This document shows positions 8,814 through 17,550 of a stretch of 64,000 nt of DNA, piece after piece. How positions within the stretch are numbered: position 1 is the stretch's first letter; each line of letters begins with the position of its first letter. Below the pieces are notes generated by a model, which saw only the letters and a program-made list of their open reading frames with translations, ran no database searches and had not been told where the DNA came from. The stretch spans positions 3,905-67,904 of the forward strand of contig DATBNO010000073.1 in assembly GCA_036554285.1 (NCBI GenBank), written 5' to 3'. Made by a program: the position numbers and the translations under genes. The DNA is from JADGGM01 sp025449955 (GTDB taxonomy: Bacteria > Gemmatimonadota > Gemmatimonadetes > Gemmatimonadales > Gemmatimonadaceae).

Positions 8814-9866
8814 TTACGCGGATGTCATGTCATCGGGCGGTTCATCTTGTGGCGTCTCCACCTGTCCCGCCGACAGCAGTGCGGCCAGTGCATCCGCTTT
8901 CGCTCGACGCTCGGCCGCCGCTTCGGCCTCGCGCAGCTCATCCATGCGCCGCTGATCGCGACGTCTTCGTATTACGTACAACGGCACGATGACGATGCCA
9001 AGGAGTCCGAGCGCGAGCGACATGTTCGCCATCACCGCGAGCGCACCGTAGCGCCGCATCGTGTGATCGCGCCACCGCTGCTGGAACGCATCCTCGGTGA
9101 GTCCGTATGCCCGGCGGATCGCCACATCCATGGAGAGCGTTTGCCGCCAATACTGAAAGAAGAGCGTGAGGCCGCGCTCCTTGTCGAGCGACGCGAGCTC
9201 GGTGACGGCGCGATACGACAGCGCGTACGCGGCGCCCGCTTCCGATTCGCCGCCCTGGAACTCCGCGTCGAGGGAATCGAGCGACGGAGCGCCGTGAAAT
9301 ACGAGACCGATACTCGTAGTGAGCACCGCATCGCGATCCCACTCGCCGGCGGAGACACTCGCGTATCCCTCATCGAACCATCGCGGCGGCAGGTCATCCA
9401 TGTATTCGTGGAGTGCCAAGTGCGCGAGCTCGTGTCTGAGCACCTGCATCGGATCGCCCGCGCCGGATCCGGCGGCGGAGCCCTGCATCACGATGCGGCG
9501 CTGATCGGGAATGGCGACGGCGGCGCCCCACTCCGGCGCACCCGATCCCGACCATTCGCGAAATCGCCGGTGGTCCGGTGCGATCGCGATGAGCACGTGC
9601 TCCGTTGGGCGGGGCAATCCCGGGAACGTGTCGTTGGCCATCGCGTGCGCGAGCACAGAATGCGCGAGCGTGACGTCGCGCGGGTAGGCGACGACGGTGA
9701 AACGTCCTTCGTCCAACCGGATCGGCGGCGATTCGACTTGCGATGCTGCCCGCGGCGCGTGGCCGCCGAGCAACAGCGCGAGCGCGGCGACCAGGCCTAC
9801 GCGGTGCGCGCGGGTGTGCCTCCCTCTTCGATGTGCTTCAGCATCTCGCCACAACGCTTGCCCCAT
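8814..9866 (-). CDS. Membrane-anchored HExxH metallopeptidase (peptidase MA-like, gluzincin fold)
   Basis: The 350-residue protein has an N-terminal export signal (GLVAALALLLGGHAP) and a gluzincin zinc site, HELAH, with a downstream glutamate in WFDEGYASV. This arrangement is seen in peptidase_MA-like families. After about 260 residues comes one membrane helix (MANMSLALGLLGIVIVPLYV), then a basic, Glu/Ala-rich cytoplasmic tail. The active domain is therefore probably periplasmic. The start is uncertain: ATG at 9866 overlaps the upstream TPR gene by 70 bases, and a TTG four codons later is an alternative. As the last gene of the chemosensory operon it may process a surface component, but that is inference. 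Confidence 0.72.
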   Translation of the reverse strand: MGQALWRDAEAHRRGRHTRAHRVGLVAALALLLGGHAPRAASQVESPPIRLDEGRFTVVAYPRDVTLAHSVLAHAMANDTFPGLPRPTEHVLIAIAPDHRRFREWSGSGAPEWGAAVAIPDQRRIVMQGSAAGSGAGDPMQVLRHELAHLALHEYMDDLPPRWFDEGYASVSAGEWDRDAVLTTSIGLVFHGAPSLDSLDAEFQGGESEAGAAYALSYRAVTELASLDKERGLTLFFQYWRQTLSMDVAIRRAYGLTEDAFQQRWRDHTMRRYGALAVMANMSLALGLLGIVIVPLYVIRRRRDQRRMDELREAEAAAERRAKADALAALLSAGQVETPQDEPPDDMTSA

Positions 9867-10666
9867 GGATTGAACTTGTTGGCGGCGAGTCCCGAACGCC
9901 ACGTCTCGAGCGCGTCGTCGCGCTTGTTGTCGAACCAGAGCACGCGGCCGAGCTCGTAGTACGCCTCGATGAGGTTGGGCCCGAGCGCCAGCGTCTTGCG
10001 GAAGAACGTCTGCGCGTCTTCGTACATCTCTCGTTCCGCATACACCAGACCGAGATAGAAGTGCGCGTACAGCGACGCCTTGCGGTCGTTGTCCAACCGG
10101 ATGGCCTTGGACAGATGTTCGATGGCTTCGCCGAAGATCTTCTTCTTGAGGCAGATGTAGCCGAGGTTGATGCGCGCGAGCGAGTTGGCGGGCTGGCGCA
10201 TCAAGACTTTCTGGAAGTTGAGCAGCGCCTCGTCGTACTTGTCCTGGAGCATCTGCGCCCAACCGAGGAGCGATTCGGTCTGTGGATCGTTAGGCGACAG
10301 CTCGAGGGCCTTGAGGAGGGCGCGCTCGGCGCCATCGTGATCGCCTAACGAAATGAGGCTCCAGCCCTTCTCGAGGTACGTGGACGCGCCGATGTGGTCG
10401 GCCATCACCGGGCGCTCGCCGCCGAACGCCGGCGCGTTGGTCGCCTTCGCCGCCGTGGCGCCGCTGACTTGCTTCCACCGTTCCACCAAGCGCTTCACAT
10501 CCTCGCGCAGCGTCGTGAGCTGCGCGATCTCCTGCTCGACCTCCTTGTAGAGCGCAATGATGTCCGCTTTGATCGCGTCGCGATCCGCGGCCGCTTGCGG
10601 TCCGTCGAGGCGCGCCTCGATGGCGCCCATGCGGGCGCGGAACGGTCGTCCGTCGACGTCAGCCAT
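9797..10666 (-). CDS. Cytoplasmic coiled-coil and TPR protein of the chemosensory operon
   Basis: The 289-residue protein has an N-terminal alpha-helical part rich in charged residues (ADIIALYKEVEQEIAQLTTL), suggesting a coiled coil. About five TPR units follow (residues about 100 to 270), for example STYLEKGWSLISLGDHDGAE and AHFYLGLVYAEREMYEDAQ. There is no signal peptide, so it should be cytoplasmic. Its ATG overlaps the stop of the preceding cheW by eight bases. Inference from position: a scaffold or adaptor for the chemosensory complex. No enzymatic motif is visible. Confidence 0.8.
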   Translation of the reverse strand: MADVDGRPFRARMGAIEARLDGPQAAADRDAIKADIIALYKEVEQEIAQLTTLREDVKRLVERWKQVSGATAAKATNAPAFGGERPVMADHIGASTYLEKGWSLISLGDHDGAERALLKALELSPNDPQTESLLGWAQMLQDKYDEALLNFQKVLMRQPANSLARINLGYICLKKKIFGEAIEHLSKAIRLDNDRKASLYAHFYLGLVYAEREMYEDAQTFFRKTLALGPNLIEAYYELGRVLWFDNKRDDALETWRSGLAANKFNPWGKRCGEMLKHIEEGGTPARTA

Positions 10667-11147
10667 CCGACGAGGCCCCTCCCAGGCTCGCGCGTTGCAG
10701 CTCGAGATGTTCCGTGGCCGTGAGCAGCCGCGCCATCTCGAGCAGAATGATCATGCGTCCGTCGCGGTGCAGGAGACCGCGCACGTATTCGGCGTTGAGG
10801 CCTCTCAACAGCGACGGCGGCGGCGAGAGCTGTGCGCCATCGATGTTCACCACCTCGAGCACCGCGTCGACCAGCGCGCCCACCCATTCGTCGCCGGCGC
10901 GGAACACGATGATGCGGACGCCGGCCGTCGGCCGTCCGGCTTCGTCGAGGCCGAAGCGCCGGCGGAGGTCGATCACCGGGACCACGTGCGACTCGTACTC
11001 GATGACGCCTTCCATCCAGTCCGGCAAGTTAGGCACCGGCGTGGGTGCCACCTGCCGCAGGACGCGCTCCACCGTCAGGATGTCGGCGGCGAAGTGTTCC
11101 TCCCCGACGCGAAAGGTCACGACTTGCTGTGAGGTTGCCGTCGTCAT
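10659..11147 (-). CDS. cheW: CheW-like coupling protein (first of the pair behind cheB)
   Basis: A single CheW domain of 162 residues, the adaptor that normally links CheA to chemoreceptors at the membrane-proximal array. Typical segments are VTFRVGEEHFAADI, VPNLPDWMEGVIEY, VVPVIDLRRRFGL and IIVFRAGDEWVGALVDAV. It begins with ATG, overlapping the stop of the next cheW-like gene by four bases (ATGA). With the genes at 11144 and 26819 it makes three CheW-domain proteins in one locus, although no receptor is encoded here. Confidence 0.92.
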   Translation of the reverse strand: MTTATSQQVVTFRVGEEHFAADILTVERVLRQVAPTPVPNLPDWMEGVIEYESHVVPVIDLRRRFGLDEAGRPTAGVRIIVFRAGDEWVGALVDAVLEVVNIDGAQLSPPPSLLRGLNAEYVRGLLHRDGRMIILLEMARLLTATEHLELQRASLGGASSDG

Positions 11148-11602
11148 TCGGACTCTCCGGTACGCGGTGTTGCACAGGCTTCGACCAACGCATCGGCATC
11201 GACAATGCCGACCAGGTCGCCGCCGCGTCGTTCGACGCCGAGCACCACGCCGGCGCCGGTGGCGCCCAAGGGTTGGTGCAGGCGGGACTGGTCCACCATG
11301 ATCACATCTTCCACGTCCTCGAGGGCGATGCCGATGGGCCGGTCGCCGCGGCGCAGAATGAGCACCGCCGCATGGGGCGTGGTGATGGGCACGCCTAACG
11401 CGGACTCGGGCGCGTACACGGGCACGTAGGCGCCGCGCACCGGGAACACGCCCAACATCCCGGCCGACATGTCCGGCACCGGCTCGAGGGTCGGCATCTC
11501 GACCACCTCGAGCGCCGCATCGAGCGCGAGCGCGAACAGCTCGCCGCCCTGGCGGAAGAGCAGCATCTCGGTGCCGGTCCCGGGCGCGCCGCTCGCGGTC
11601 AT
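11144..11602 (-). CDS. CheW-domain protein, divergent
   Basis: A 152-residue CheW-like domain protein. The core strands are present (MLLFRQGGELFALALDAALE, MLGVFPVRGAYVPVY, AVLILRRGDRPIGIALEDV), but the usual DLR motif after VPV is replaced by YAPESALG, so it is a divergent copy. It may couple a different partner, or compete with the neighbouring CheW. The ATG overlaps the cheB TGA by four bases, and its own stop overlaps the following cheW start the same way. Confidence 0.82.
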   Translation of the reverse strand: MTASGAPGTGTEMLLFRQGGELFALALDAALEVVEMPTLEPVPDMSAGMLGVFPVRGAYVPVYAPESALGVPITTPHAAVLILRRGDRPIGIALEDVEDVIMVDQSRLHQPLGATGAGVVLGVERRGGDLVGIVDADALVEACATPRTGESE

Positions 11603-12696
11603 CGCGCCTCCTCCGTCCGGTCGCGCGCCACGAGCTCGGCGATCGCGACCGGCAATACGCTCAACGGCAAGATCCGGTCGACGCCGCCGCCTAACGCAGC
11701 GGCGTGCGGCATGCCGTAGATGATCGACGAGTCGCGGTCCTGCGCGAGGCCCGCGCCGCCGGCGTCGTGGATCGCCCGCAGACCGGCCGCGCCGTCGCGG
11801 CCCATGCCGGTGAGCACCACGCCGATCGTGCGCGCGCCGAACACCTCGGCCGCCGACCGGAACAGCGGATCGGCCGACGGACGCACACCCCAGATCGTCG
11901 GCGAATCATCGAGCGCAATCGTGGGCGCGCCCACGCCCTGCGCGCGCTCCACGCGCATGTGCCAGCCTCCCGGCGCCACGTACACGCGATTCGTGCGCAC
12001 CGCGTCCCCGTGCATCGCCTCGACCACCCGCACGTTGCTCTGCGCGTCGAGTCGCTCGGCGAGACTGCGCGTGAACCCTGCCGGCATGTGCTGCACCACG
12101 AGCACCGCCGCGTCGAGATCGCGCGGCAATCGCGGGATGATTTCGGCTAACGCGCGCGGGCCGCCGGTGGACGCCGCGATCACGACGGCGCGCGTCGCGG
12201 CTCCGGCGGCGCGCGTGTCGGGCACCACGGCGCGTTGGGCGGGCGCGTGCGGCTTCGCCAACACCTCGACGCCGCGCAAGTTCACCTGATCGGCGGCACG
12301 CAGCGCCTCGAGCAGCTGCTCGCGCACCGTGCCCAGGTCGAGGCTGATCGGGCCCGACGGCTTGCGCACGAAGTCGACCGCGCCTAACTCGAGCGCGCGG
12401 ATCGTCAGGTCGCCCGCGTCCCCGGTGGCGGCGCCGCTCAGCATGATCACCGGGCGCGGCGACTCGCTCATGATGTAGCCGAGCGCGCCGATGCCGTCGA
12501 GCTCCGGCATCTCGACGTCCATAGTGACCAGGTCGGGATTGAGCGAGTGCACCTTGGAGAGCGCGTCGCGCCCGTTGCGCGCCGTGCCCACGACACGAAA
12601 GTCGCCGGCGGCGTCGACCATTTCGGCCACCAACTTGCGCATGAAGGCGCTGTCGTCCACCACCAGCACGGTGCGGGGCGGCCTAGAGAACGACAT
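11599..12696 (-). CDS. cheB: CheB, chemoreceptor methylesterase/deamidase response regulator
   Basis: Removes methyl groups from receptor glutamates when phosphorylated by CheA. The 365-residue protein has an N-terminal receiver (acidic pair D14/D15, phosphorylated D60 in MDVEMPE, lysine in FVRKPSG), a linker, and a C-terminal methylesterase domain. The catalytic serine lies in AASTGGP, the histidine in VVQHMPAGF and the aspartate in LTGMGRDG. It overlaps cheD by 14 bases. A full CheR/CheB/CheD set implies that adaptation by receptor methylation operates, so receptors must be encoded elsewhere. Confidence 0.96.
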   Translation of the reverse strand: MSFSRPPRTVLVVDDSAFMRKLVAEMVDAAGDFRVVGTARNGRDALSKVHSLNPDLVTMDVEMPELDGIGALGYIMSESPRPVIMLSGAATGDAGDLTIRALELGAVDFVRKPSGPISLDLGTVREQLLEALRAADQVNLRGVEVLAKPHAPAQRAVVPDTRAAGAATRAVVIAASTGGPRALAEIIPRLPRDLDAAVLVVQHMPAGFTRSLAERLDAQSNVRVVEAMHGDAVRTNRVYVAPGGWHMRVERAQGVGAPTIALDDSPTIWGVRPSADPLFRSAAEVFGARTIGVVLTGMGRDGAAGLRAIHDAGGAGLAQDRDSSIIYGMPHAAALGGGVDRILPLSVLPVAIAELVARDRTEEAR

Positions 12697-13165
12697 CGCC
12701 CTTCACCATGGATCGCACCTCGACCCGGCCCGATGCGATGTCGAAGAACACGCTGCGACCGTGGCCGCCGCCGACATCTTCACCCACGATCGGCAGGCGC
12801 GCTCGGCCTACCGCATCGCGCGTGGCCAGCAAGTTGCGCTCGCCCATCTGGAGCCCGTTGGCCGGCAGCAGCGCGGCGAACATGCTCGCGCCGCCCACCA
12901 GGCGCGCGGTGATGCGCGTGGGCCGCGCGCCTAACCGCTGCATCTCCTCGAGCAAGAGGGGCACGGCCGATCCGGGGAACTTGGCGCGGTTGGACCGGTC
13001 CTGCGCCAGCGACTCGCTGGGCAACAGGACGTGCGCCAACCCGCCGATCTTGCGATCGGCATCGTGCAGCACGATGGCGACGCACGAGCCGAGCCCGATC
13101 GTGGTCAGCATCGCGTCGCCCTGCGCCGCGGCCGCATCGGCCACCCGCACTCGAATCTCCCTCAC
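12683..13165 (-). CDS. cheD: CheD, chemoreceptor glutamine deamidase
   Basis: A 160-residue protein with the CheD catalytic cysteine in TIGLGSCVAIVLHD, the catalytic histidine in IGGLAHVLLP, and the conserved RLVGGASMF and RNLLATRDAV segments. CheD deamidates receptor glutamines and in many bacteria binds CheC, so its co-occurrence with cheC in this operon fits the CheC-CheD feedback pair. The start is GTG, overlapping the cheR TGA as GTGA. Confidence 0.94.
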   Translation of the reverse strand: MREIRVRVADAAAAQGDAMLTTIGLGSCVAIVLHDADRKIGGLAHVLLPSESLAQDRSNRAKFPGSAVPLLLEEMQRLGARPTRITARLVGGASMFAALLPANGLQMGERNLLATRDAVGRARLPIVGEDVGGGHGRSVFFDIASGRVEVRSMVKGDVVL

Positions 13166-13980
13166 TGCCGCCGAAAAATGCGTTCGCGCGGTTCCACGCC
13201 CTGAAAGCGGGATCGCGCGGGACCGAACAGCGTCTCGACCTTGCCCAACACCAGAAAGCCGCCCGGTGCGAGCGCCTCGTAGAACTTCTGGAACAGCATC
13301 TCCTGGGTGTCGCGGTCGAAGTAGATGAGGACGTTCCGGCACGCGATCAAATGCATGTCCGGCGCCGGCGGCCCGTCGCGCAGCAAGTCGCGCCGCTCGA
13401 AGCGCACGAGCCGCCGCACGTCCTCGGTCACCACGTGCGGCGTCGACGCCGAGAAGTAACGCTCGCGCAGCACGTCGGGCGTGTCGGCGAAGGCGGCTTC
13501 GACGTACGCACCGCGCCGCGCCGCCTCGAGACTCGCCCGGTCGATGTCGGTGCCGATCACGTTCACGCGGCCTAACCGGGGCGATTCGCCGCGGTCGACC
13601 ACGTAGCGGTGCATGAGGATGGCGAGGGAATGCGCCTCCTCGCCCGAGGCGCACCCCGCGCTCCAGATGCGGAGCGCCGGATCCGGCAACGCCCAGAGCG
13701 CCGGCACGCACGTCGTCTCGATGGCGCGAAACGTCTCCCAGTTGCGGAACAACTTGGTGACGTTGATCGTGAGCGCATCGAGCAGCAGATCGTACTCGCG
13801 CGCGTCCGCATCGAGCACGCTCGCGTAGTCGGTGTACGTGTGGACGCCGCGCGCGCGCATCCGCACCGCGATCCGGCGGCGGAGGCATTTCTCCTTGTAG
13901 CTCGCGCACGCGAAGCCGCGCTCGCGCGCGATCTTCGCCGTGAGCGCCTCGAACGCGCGGTCCGTCGCCGTGTCGGTCAC
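13162..13980 (-). CDS. cheR: CheR, chemoreceptor glutamate methyltransferase
   Basis: SAM-dependent methyltransferase acting on chemoreceptor cytoplasmic helices. The 272-residue protein has the N-terminal helical domain with CLRRRIAVRMRARG, the INVTKLFRNWETF segment, the SAM-binding IWSAGCASGEEAHSLAI, GTDIDRASLEAA and the ACRNVLIYFD motif. The start is GTG, overlapping the stop of the upstream DUF4388-TPR gene (GTGA). No C-terminal pentapeptide-binding or TPR extension is present, so it is the minimal form. Confidence 0.95.
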   Translation of the reverse strand: MTDTATDRAFEALTAKIARERGFACASYKEKCLRRRIAVRMRARGVHTYTDYASVLDADAREYDLLLDALTINVTKLFRNWETFRAIETTCVPALWALPDPALRIWSAGCASGEEAHSLAILMHRYVVDRGESPRLGRVNVIGTDIDRASLEAARRGAYVEAAFADTPDVLRERYFSASTPHVVTEDVRRLVRFERRDLLRDGPPAPDMHLIACRNVLIYFDRDTQEMLFQKFYEALAPGGFLVLGKVETLFGPARSRFQGVEPRERIFRRQ

Positions 13981-15602
13981 GCCGGGAGGCTCCGCACCAG
14001 GTCGAGGTTGGCGCGCAAGCTCTGGTTGTCCGGATTGAGCGCGAGCGCGCGCTCCCAGTACGCCATCGCCTGGTCTTTCTCCTGCCACTTGTAGCGGATG
14101 TTGCCCAACTTGCAGTACACGTCGTCGCCTAACGCCGGGTTGAGCTTGATCGCCCGCTGGTACGCTTCCAACGCTTCGTTGTAGCGGCCCGCGCCGTACA
14201 ACGCGTCCCCCATGTTCTTGTGCAATTGCGGCAGCGCGCCGTTCTCCGTGAGGCCGCGCTCCGCCGCCTGGCAGGCCGCGGCGAGATCGCCGCGCCGCTC
14301 GAACAATACCGCCAACGTATTGCAGAGTACCGGACCGCGCGGGTGCGCGGCCAGTCCCTCGGTCACGAGCGTGACCGCGCGCTCGAGATCGTCGCGCAGC
14401 GCGGCGGCGAGCGCCGAATAGTGGAACCAGGCCGGCGGCGGCACGCGCTTGCCGAAGAGGGACCGCGCGCTGGCGAGCGTCTCGTCGGCTTCGGCCAGGT
14501 CGCCGCGCTTGAGCGCGAGCACGCCTAACGAAATGCGGGTGCGCGGGTCTTCGGTGCCGCCGCGCCGCGCCGCCTCGGCCAACGCTTCACGCGCTTCGTC
14601 GTGATGGCCCAGGCGCTCCAGCGCGTAGGCCAGATTGTGGTACACGGCCGCGCGCGCCATGGGCTGCGACGCCGCCTCGCGCAGCGTGAGCACCGCCTCC
14701 GACCACCGCCCCTCGCGCATCGCGACGAGCGACAGGAAGAAGCGCGCCTGCACGTCGTTCTCCTGTAGCTCGACGACGCGACGGAATTCCCGCGTCGCCT
14801 CTTCGTACATGCCCGTCTTGTAGAAGGCGGCGCCGAGATTGCGATGCTCTTCCACGCGCGCCTCGAGCGCCACCTCGTCGACCGGCTTCGACTTGCCGAT
14901 GATGTGCAGGAATCCCGCGGTCGCCAACCCGTAGAGCGCCTTCCCCACTTCGAACTCGCCCGCGCCCGAAACGTCGATCAGCGCCGTCACGTCGCGGCGG
15001 CCATCGATGAGCGGCAGCAGCTGCTCCTGCAGCGGCGTCCACTGCGCTTCGCTCGCCGCGAGCCGCCCATCGTCCACACCGAAGATGACGTCGAAGCTCG
15101 GCACCTTCTTCTCGATGAGACTCCACTCGTCCACGCGGCGCGCACCTTCGAGCAGCAACGACTCCGGATTGATCGACACCAGGAAGTCGTGCTCGTCGGG
15201 CCGGATGTCGGCCTCGAAACTGAACGTGCCCTGCGTCCACGTGAAGAGGTAGTAGACCGCCTCTTCGATCTGGATGCGGATGTAGCGGTGCAGCTCCTCG
15301 CGGGACAGAATCTGCCGTTCGATCAGGATTTCGCCTAACCGCTTGTGTCGGTGCTGCGTGCCCTGGACGTCGATGGCGCCATCGAGCTCGGCCTGCGTGA
15401 GCACCGCCGCCTTGACCAGCATGTCGCCTAACCGGTCGCGCCGGTTGACGATGGACGCGTACGAGATCCGGCCGCGATCGAAATAGATGTAGCCGAAGTT
15501 GCTGCGGTCGGTGACGCTGAGGCAGCCGGTCTTCTGCCCCATCGCCAGCAATTGCAGCACGTCCGGCAAACTCGCCTCGCGGAGACTCCCCTTGATCGCC
15601 AT
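13977..15602 (-). CDS. DUF4388 (PATAN) domain and TPR fusion protein
   Basis: The 541-residue cytoplasmic protein starts with a DUF4388/PATAN-type domain (MAIKGSLREASLPDVLQLL, then TGCLSVTDRSNFGYIYFDRG). A middle region contains RLGEILIERQILSREELHRY and EEAVYYLFTWTQGTFSFEAD. About seven TPR units follow (residues about 265 to 530). PATAN domains are thought to mediate protein contacts in two-component and motility systems. ATG at 15602 shares one base with the upstream TGA (TGATG). The paralog at 19876 to 21021 has the same opening and middle region but a shorter TPR tail. Confidence 0.85.
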   Translation of the reverse strand: MAIKGSLREASLPDVLQLLAMGQKTGCLSVTDRSNFGYIYFDRGRISYASIVNRRDRLGDMLVKAAVLTQAELDGAIDVQGTQHRHKRLGEILIERQILSREELHRYIRIQIEEAVYYLFTWTQGTFSFEADIRPDEHDFLVSINPESLLLEGARRVDEWSLIEKKVPSFDVIFGVDDGRLAASEAQWTPLQEQLLPLIDGRRDVTALIDVSGAGEFEVGKALYGLATAGFLHIIGKSKPVDEVALEARVEEHRNLGAAFYKTGMYEEATREFRRVVELQENDVQARFFLSLVAMREGRWSEAVLTLREAASQPMARAAVYHNLAYALERLGHHDEAREALAEAARRGGTEDPRTRISLGVLALKRGDLAEADETLASARSLFGKRVPPPAWFHYSALAAALRDDLERAVTLVTEGLAAHPRGPVLCNTLAVLFERRGDLAAACQAAERGLTENGALPQLHKNMGDALYGAGRYNEALEAYQRAIKLNPALGDDVYCKLGNIRYKWQEKDQAMAYWERALALNPDNQSLRANLDLVRSLPA

Positions 15603-17548
15603 CAGCGAAACTCCTCGATGGCGCGGCCCGAGACGTCGGGCCAATCCCAGATCACTTTTTCTTCGTCGAGGAACAGCGGATCGGCGGGATGACCGTTGCC
15701 GTTGTGCGCCATCGCCGGTGCGGCCACGCGACCCTCGAGCTCCTTGCGCGCGAAATTCGCGGTGAGCGGGATGCCGACCACATCCGCGGCCTGCACCAAC
15801 CGCTGTACCGTGGCCATGATCTCGGCCACGCTCGCCACCGCGCGCGACGCCAGGTAGTCGATGAGCGCACGATCGTGCCGCACGTCGGCCGCGGACAGCG
15901 AGCGTGCGTACAGCCGTTCGCGCAACACGTGATCGGGCGCCTGCATCTCCACCACCAAGCCGCCCTCGAAGCGCGAACGCAGGCGATCCTCGAGTCCCTC
16001 GATCAGCTTGGGCGCGCAGCGCATCGACAACACGATCTGCCGGCCGCTGGCGTAGAGCGCGTTGAAGATGTGGAACAACTCTTCTTGCGTCCGCTCGGTG
16101 CCCGCGCACTCGTGCACGTCATCGATGATGAGCACGTCCACCACGCGATAGCGCGCGCGCCACCGCTCGATGGTCCCGTCGCGCAGCGCCGCGATCAGCT
16201 CTTCGGTGAAGTGTCGCGCGCTCACGCACGCCACCGTCGTCGCGCCGCCCCGCAGGGCGATCAGCTCGTTGCCTAACGCATTGAGCAGGTGCGTCTTGCC
16301 GACGCCCGAGGGCCCGTACACCACCAGTGGATTGTACTTCTTGCCCGGCTCCTCGATCACCGTGTCCGCCGCGTGCACCGCGAGCTGGTTGGACGGGCCG
16401 ACCTCGAAGTCCGCCCGTACGAAGTCCGGCGACGGCCCCGGCGGCGGCTCGGCTGCGCCTAACAGACGGGCCACGGCCAACTCGGCTTCGCCGACGCGTT
16501 CCGGGTCGCGGAACAGGTCCGACGACGCGAGCGATGGGTCGAGCGCCTCCGCTTCGCGGCCCAGGGACTGGAGGCGCGCCACCGCGCTCTCGTATTGGCG
16601 CACGGTGGCCTCGACGTCGGGCTCCTCGCTGGCCTCCAGCGCGCGCTCGATCGCCGCGGTGAGAAAGCCCTGCTCGCGCCACCGCGACATCACCTCCAGC
16701 AACCGGATGCGCCACGGCTCGATCTGTTGGGCGACCACCGCGCTCAGGTCGCTCAAGAAATTGGAGAACTCGCCGCCGCGCCGCGTGCGGCCGTTCGACG
16801 CGACCGCCGTCGCGACGGGCGCCTCCGCGACCTCCAACCGCTCGCCCAACAGCTCGCGCACGTTGAGCGCCGTTACCGCGCGTTCGCCTAACGTTTGACA
16901 GGCGATGAGCCGGTTGAGCGCGCCCTGCAGCTCGCGCACGTTGCCGAACGGAATGCGCGCGACTTCGTCCAACACGCCGGTGTCGAATTGCGCGCCGCGT
17001 TCGTCGCTCTTGACCCGCGCGATCGCCGCACGCGTCTCGTAGTCGGGAGCGCCAACATCAACCACGAGGCCGCCCGAGAACCGCGTGATCAACCGCTCGT
17101 CCAGGTCGGCGATCTCGGCCGGCGGGCGATCGCTCGTGAGCACGACCTGTCGTCCGCTCCGTTGCAATCCGTTGAAGAGGCGCAGAATCTCCGACTGCGT
17201 CTCGCGGCGGCCGGCCAGGAACTGCACGTCGTCCAGCAGCAGCACGTTCACGTTTTGGTAGCGCTCGCGCAGCGCATCGACCGCGCTCGATGCGACGCTC
17301 GCGTTGAGCTCGTCCACCAACTCATCCACCGTGCTGTACGCGACCTTGAGGTCGGGCTGCAACTGCCGCCCGAGATGGCCGATGGCGAGCAGCAGGTGCG
17401 TCTTGCCTAACCCAGATCCGCTGTAGATAAAGAGTGGATTGAACGCCGCGCCCGGCGCCTGCGCCACGGCGCGCGCCGCGGACACGGCGAGCCGGTTCGC
17501 AGACCCGACGACGTAGTTCTCGAAGCGGTAGCGCGCGTCCAACTCCAC
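15602..17548 (-). CDS. Tandem DnaA-like AAA+ ATPase lacking the DNA-binding domain
   Basis: The 648-residue protein carries two DnaA-domain-III-like ATPase modules. Module 1 (about residues 8 to 225) has the P-loop SGSGLGKTH (K49), Walker B LLLDDVQF (D106, D107), an arginine-finger-like RLITRF and sensor-2-like NVRELQGALNRL. Module 2 (about 376 to 610) has GPSGVGKTH (K418), LIIDDVHE (D476, D477) and RLRSRFEGG, with a weaker sensor-2 region. Between them is a helical linker (260 to 365). The DnaA domain IV helix-turn-helix is absent, so it is not an initiator. The GTG start at 17548 follows the mglA-like stop by two bases. Its job is unknown; a polar or array-organising ATPase is only a guess. 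Confidence 0.85.
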   Translation of the reverse strand: MELDARYRFENYVVGSANRLAVSAARAVAQAPGAAFNPLFIYSGSGLGKTHLLLAIGHLGRQLQPDLKVAYSTVDELVDELNASVASSAVDALRERYQNVNVLLLDDVQFLAGRRETQSEILRLFNGLQRSGRQVVLTSDRPPAEIADLDERLITRFSGGLVVDVGAPDYETRAAIARVKSDERGAQFDTGVLDEVARIPFGNVRELQGALNRLIACQTLGERAVTALNVRELLGERLEVAEAPVATAVASNGRTRRGGEFSNFLSDLSAVVAQQIEPWRIRLLEVMSRWREQGFLTAAIERALEASEEPDVEATVRQYESAVARLQSLGREAEALDPSLASSDLFRDPERVGEAELAVARLLGAAEPPPGPSPDFVRADFEVGPSNQLAVHAADTVIEEPGKKYNPLVVYGPSGVGKTHLLNALGNELIALRGGATTVACVSARHFTEELIAALRDGTIERWRARYRVVDVLIIDDVHECAGTERTQEELFHIFNALYASGRQIVLSMRCAPKLIEGLEDRLRSRFEGGLVVEMQAPDHVLRERLYARSLSAADVRHDRALIDYLASRAVASVAEIMATVQRLVQAADVVGIPLTANFARKELEGRVAAPAMAHNGNGHPADPLFLDEEKVIWDWPDVSGRAIEEFR

Positions 17549-17550
17549 GG

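Noticed and set aside
15602..17548. Replication initiator DnaA
   Set aside because: Domain IV and the domain I/II layout are missing, the AAA+ module is duplicated, and no dnaN, recF or DnaA boxes are nearby.
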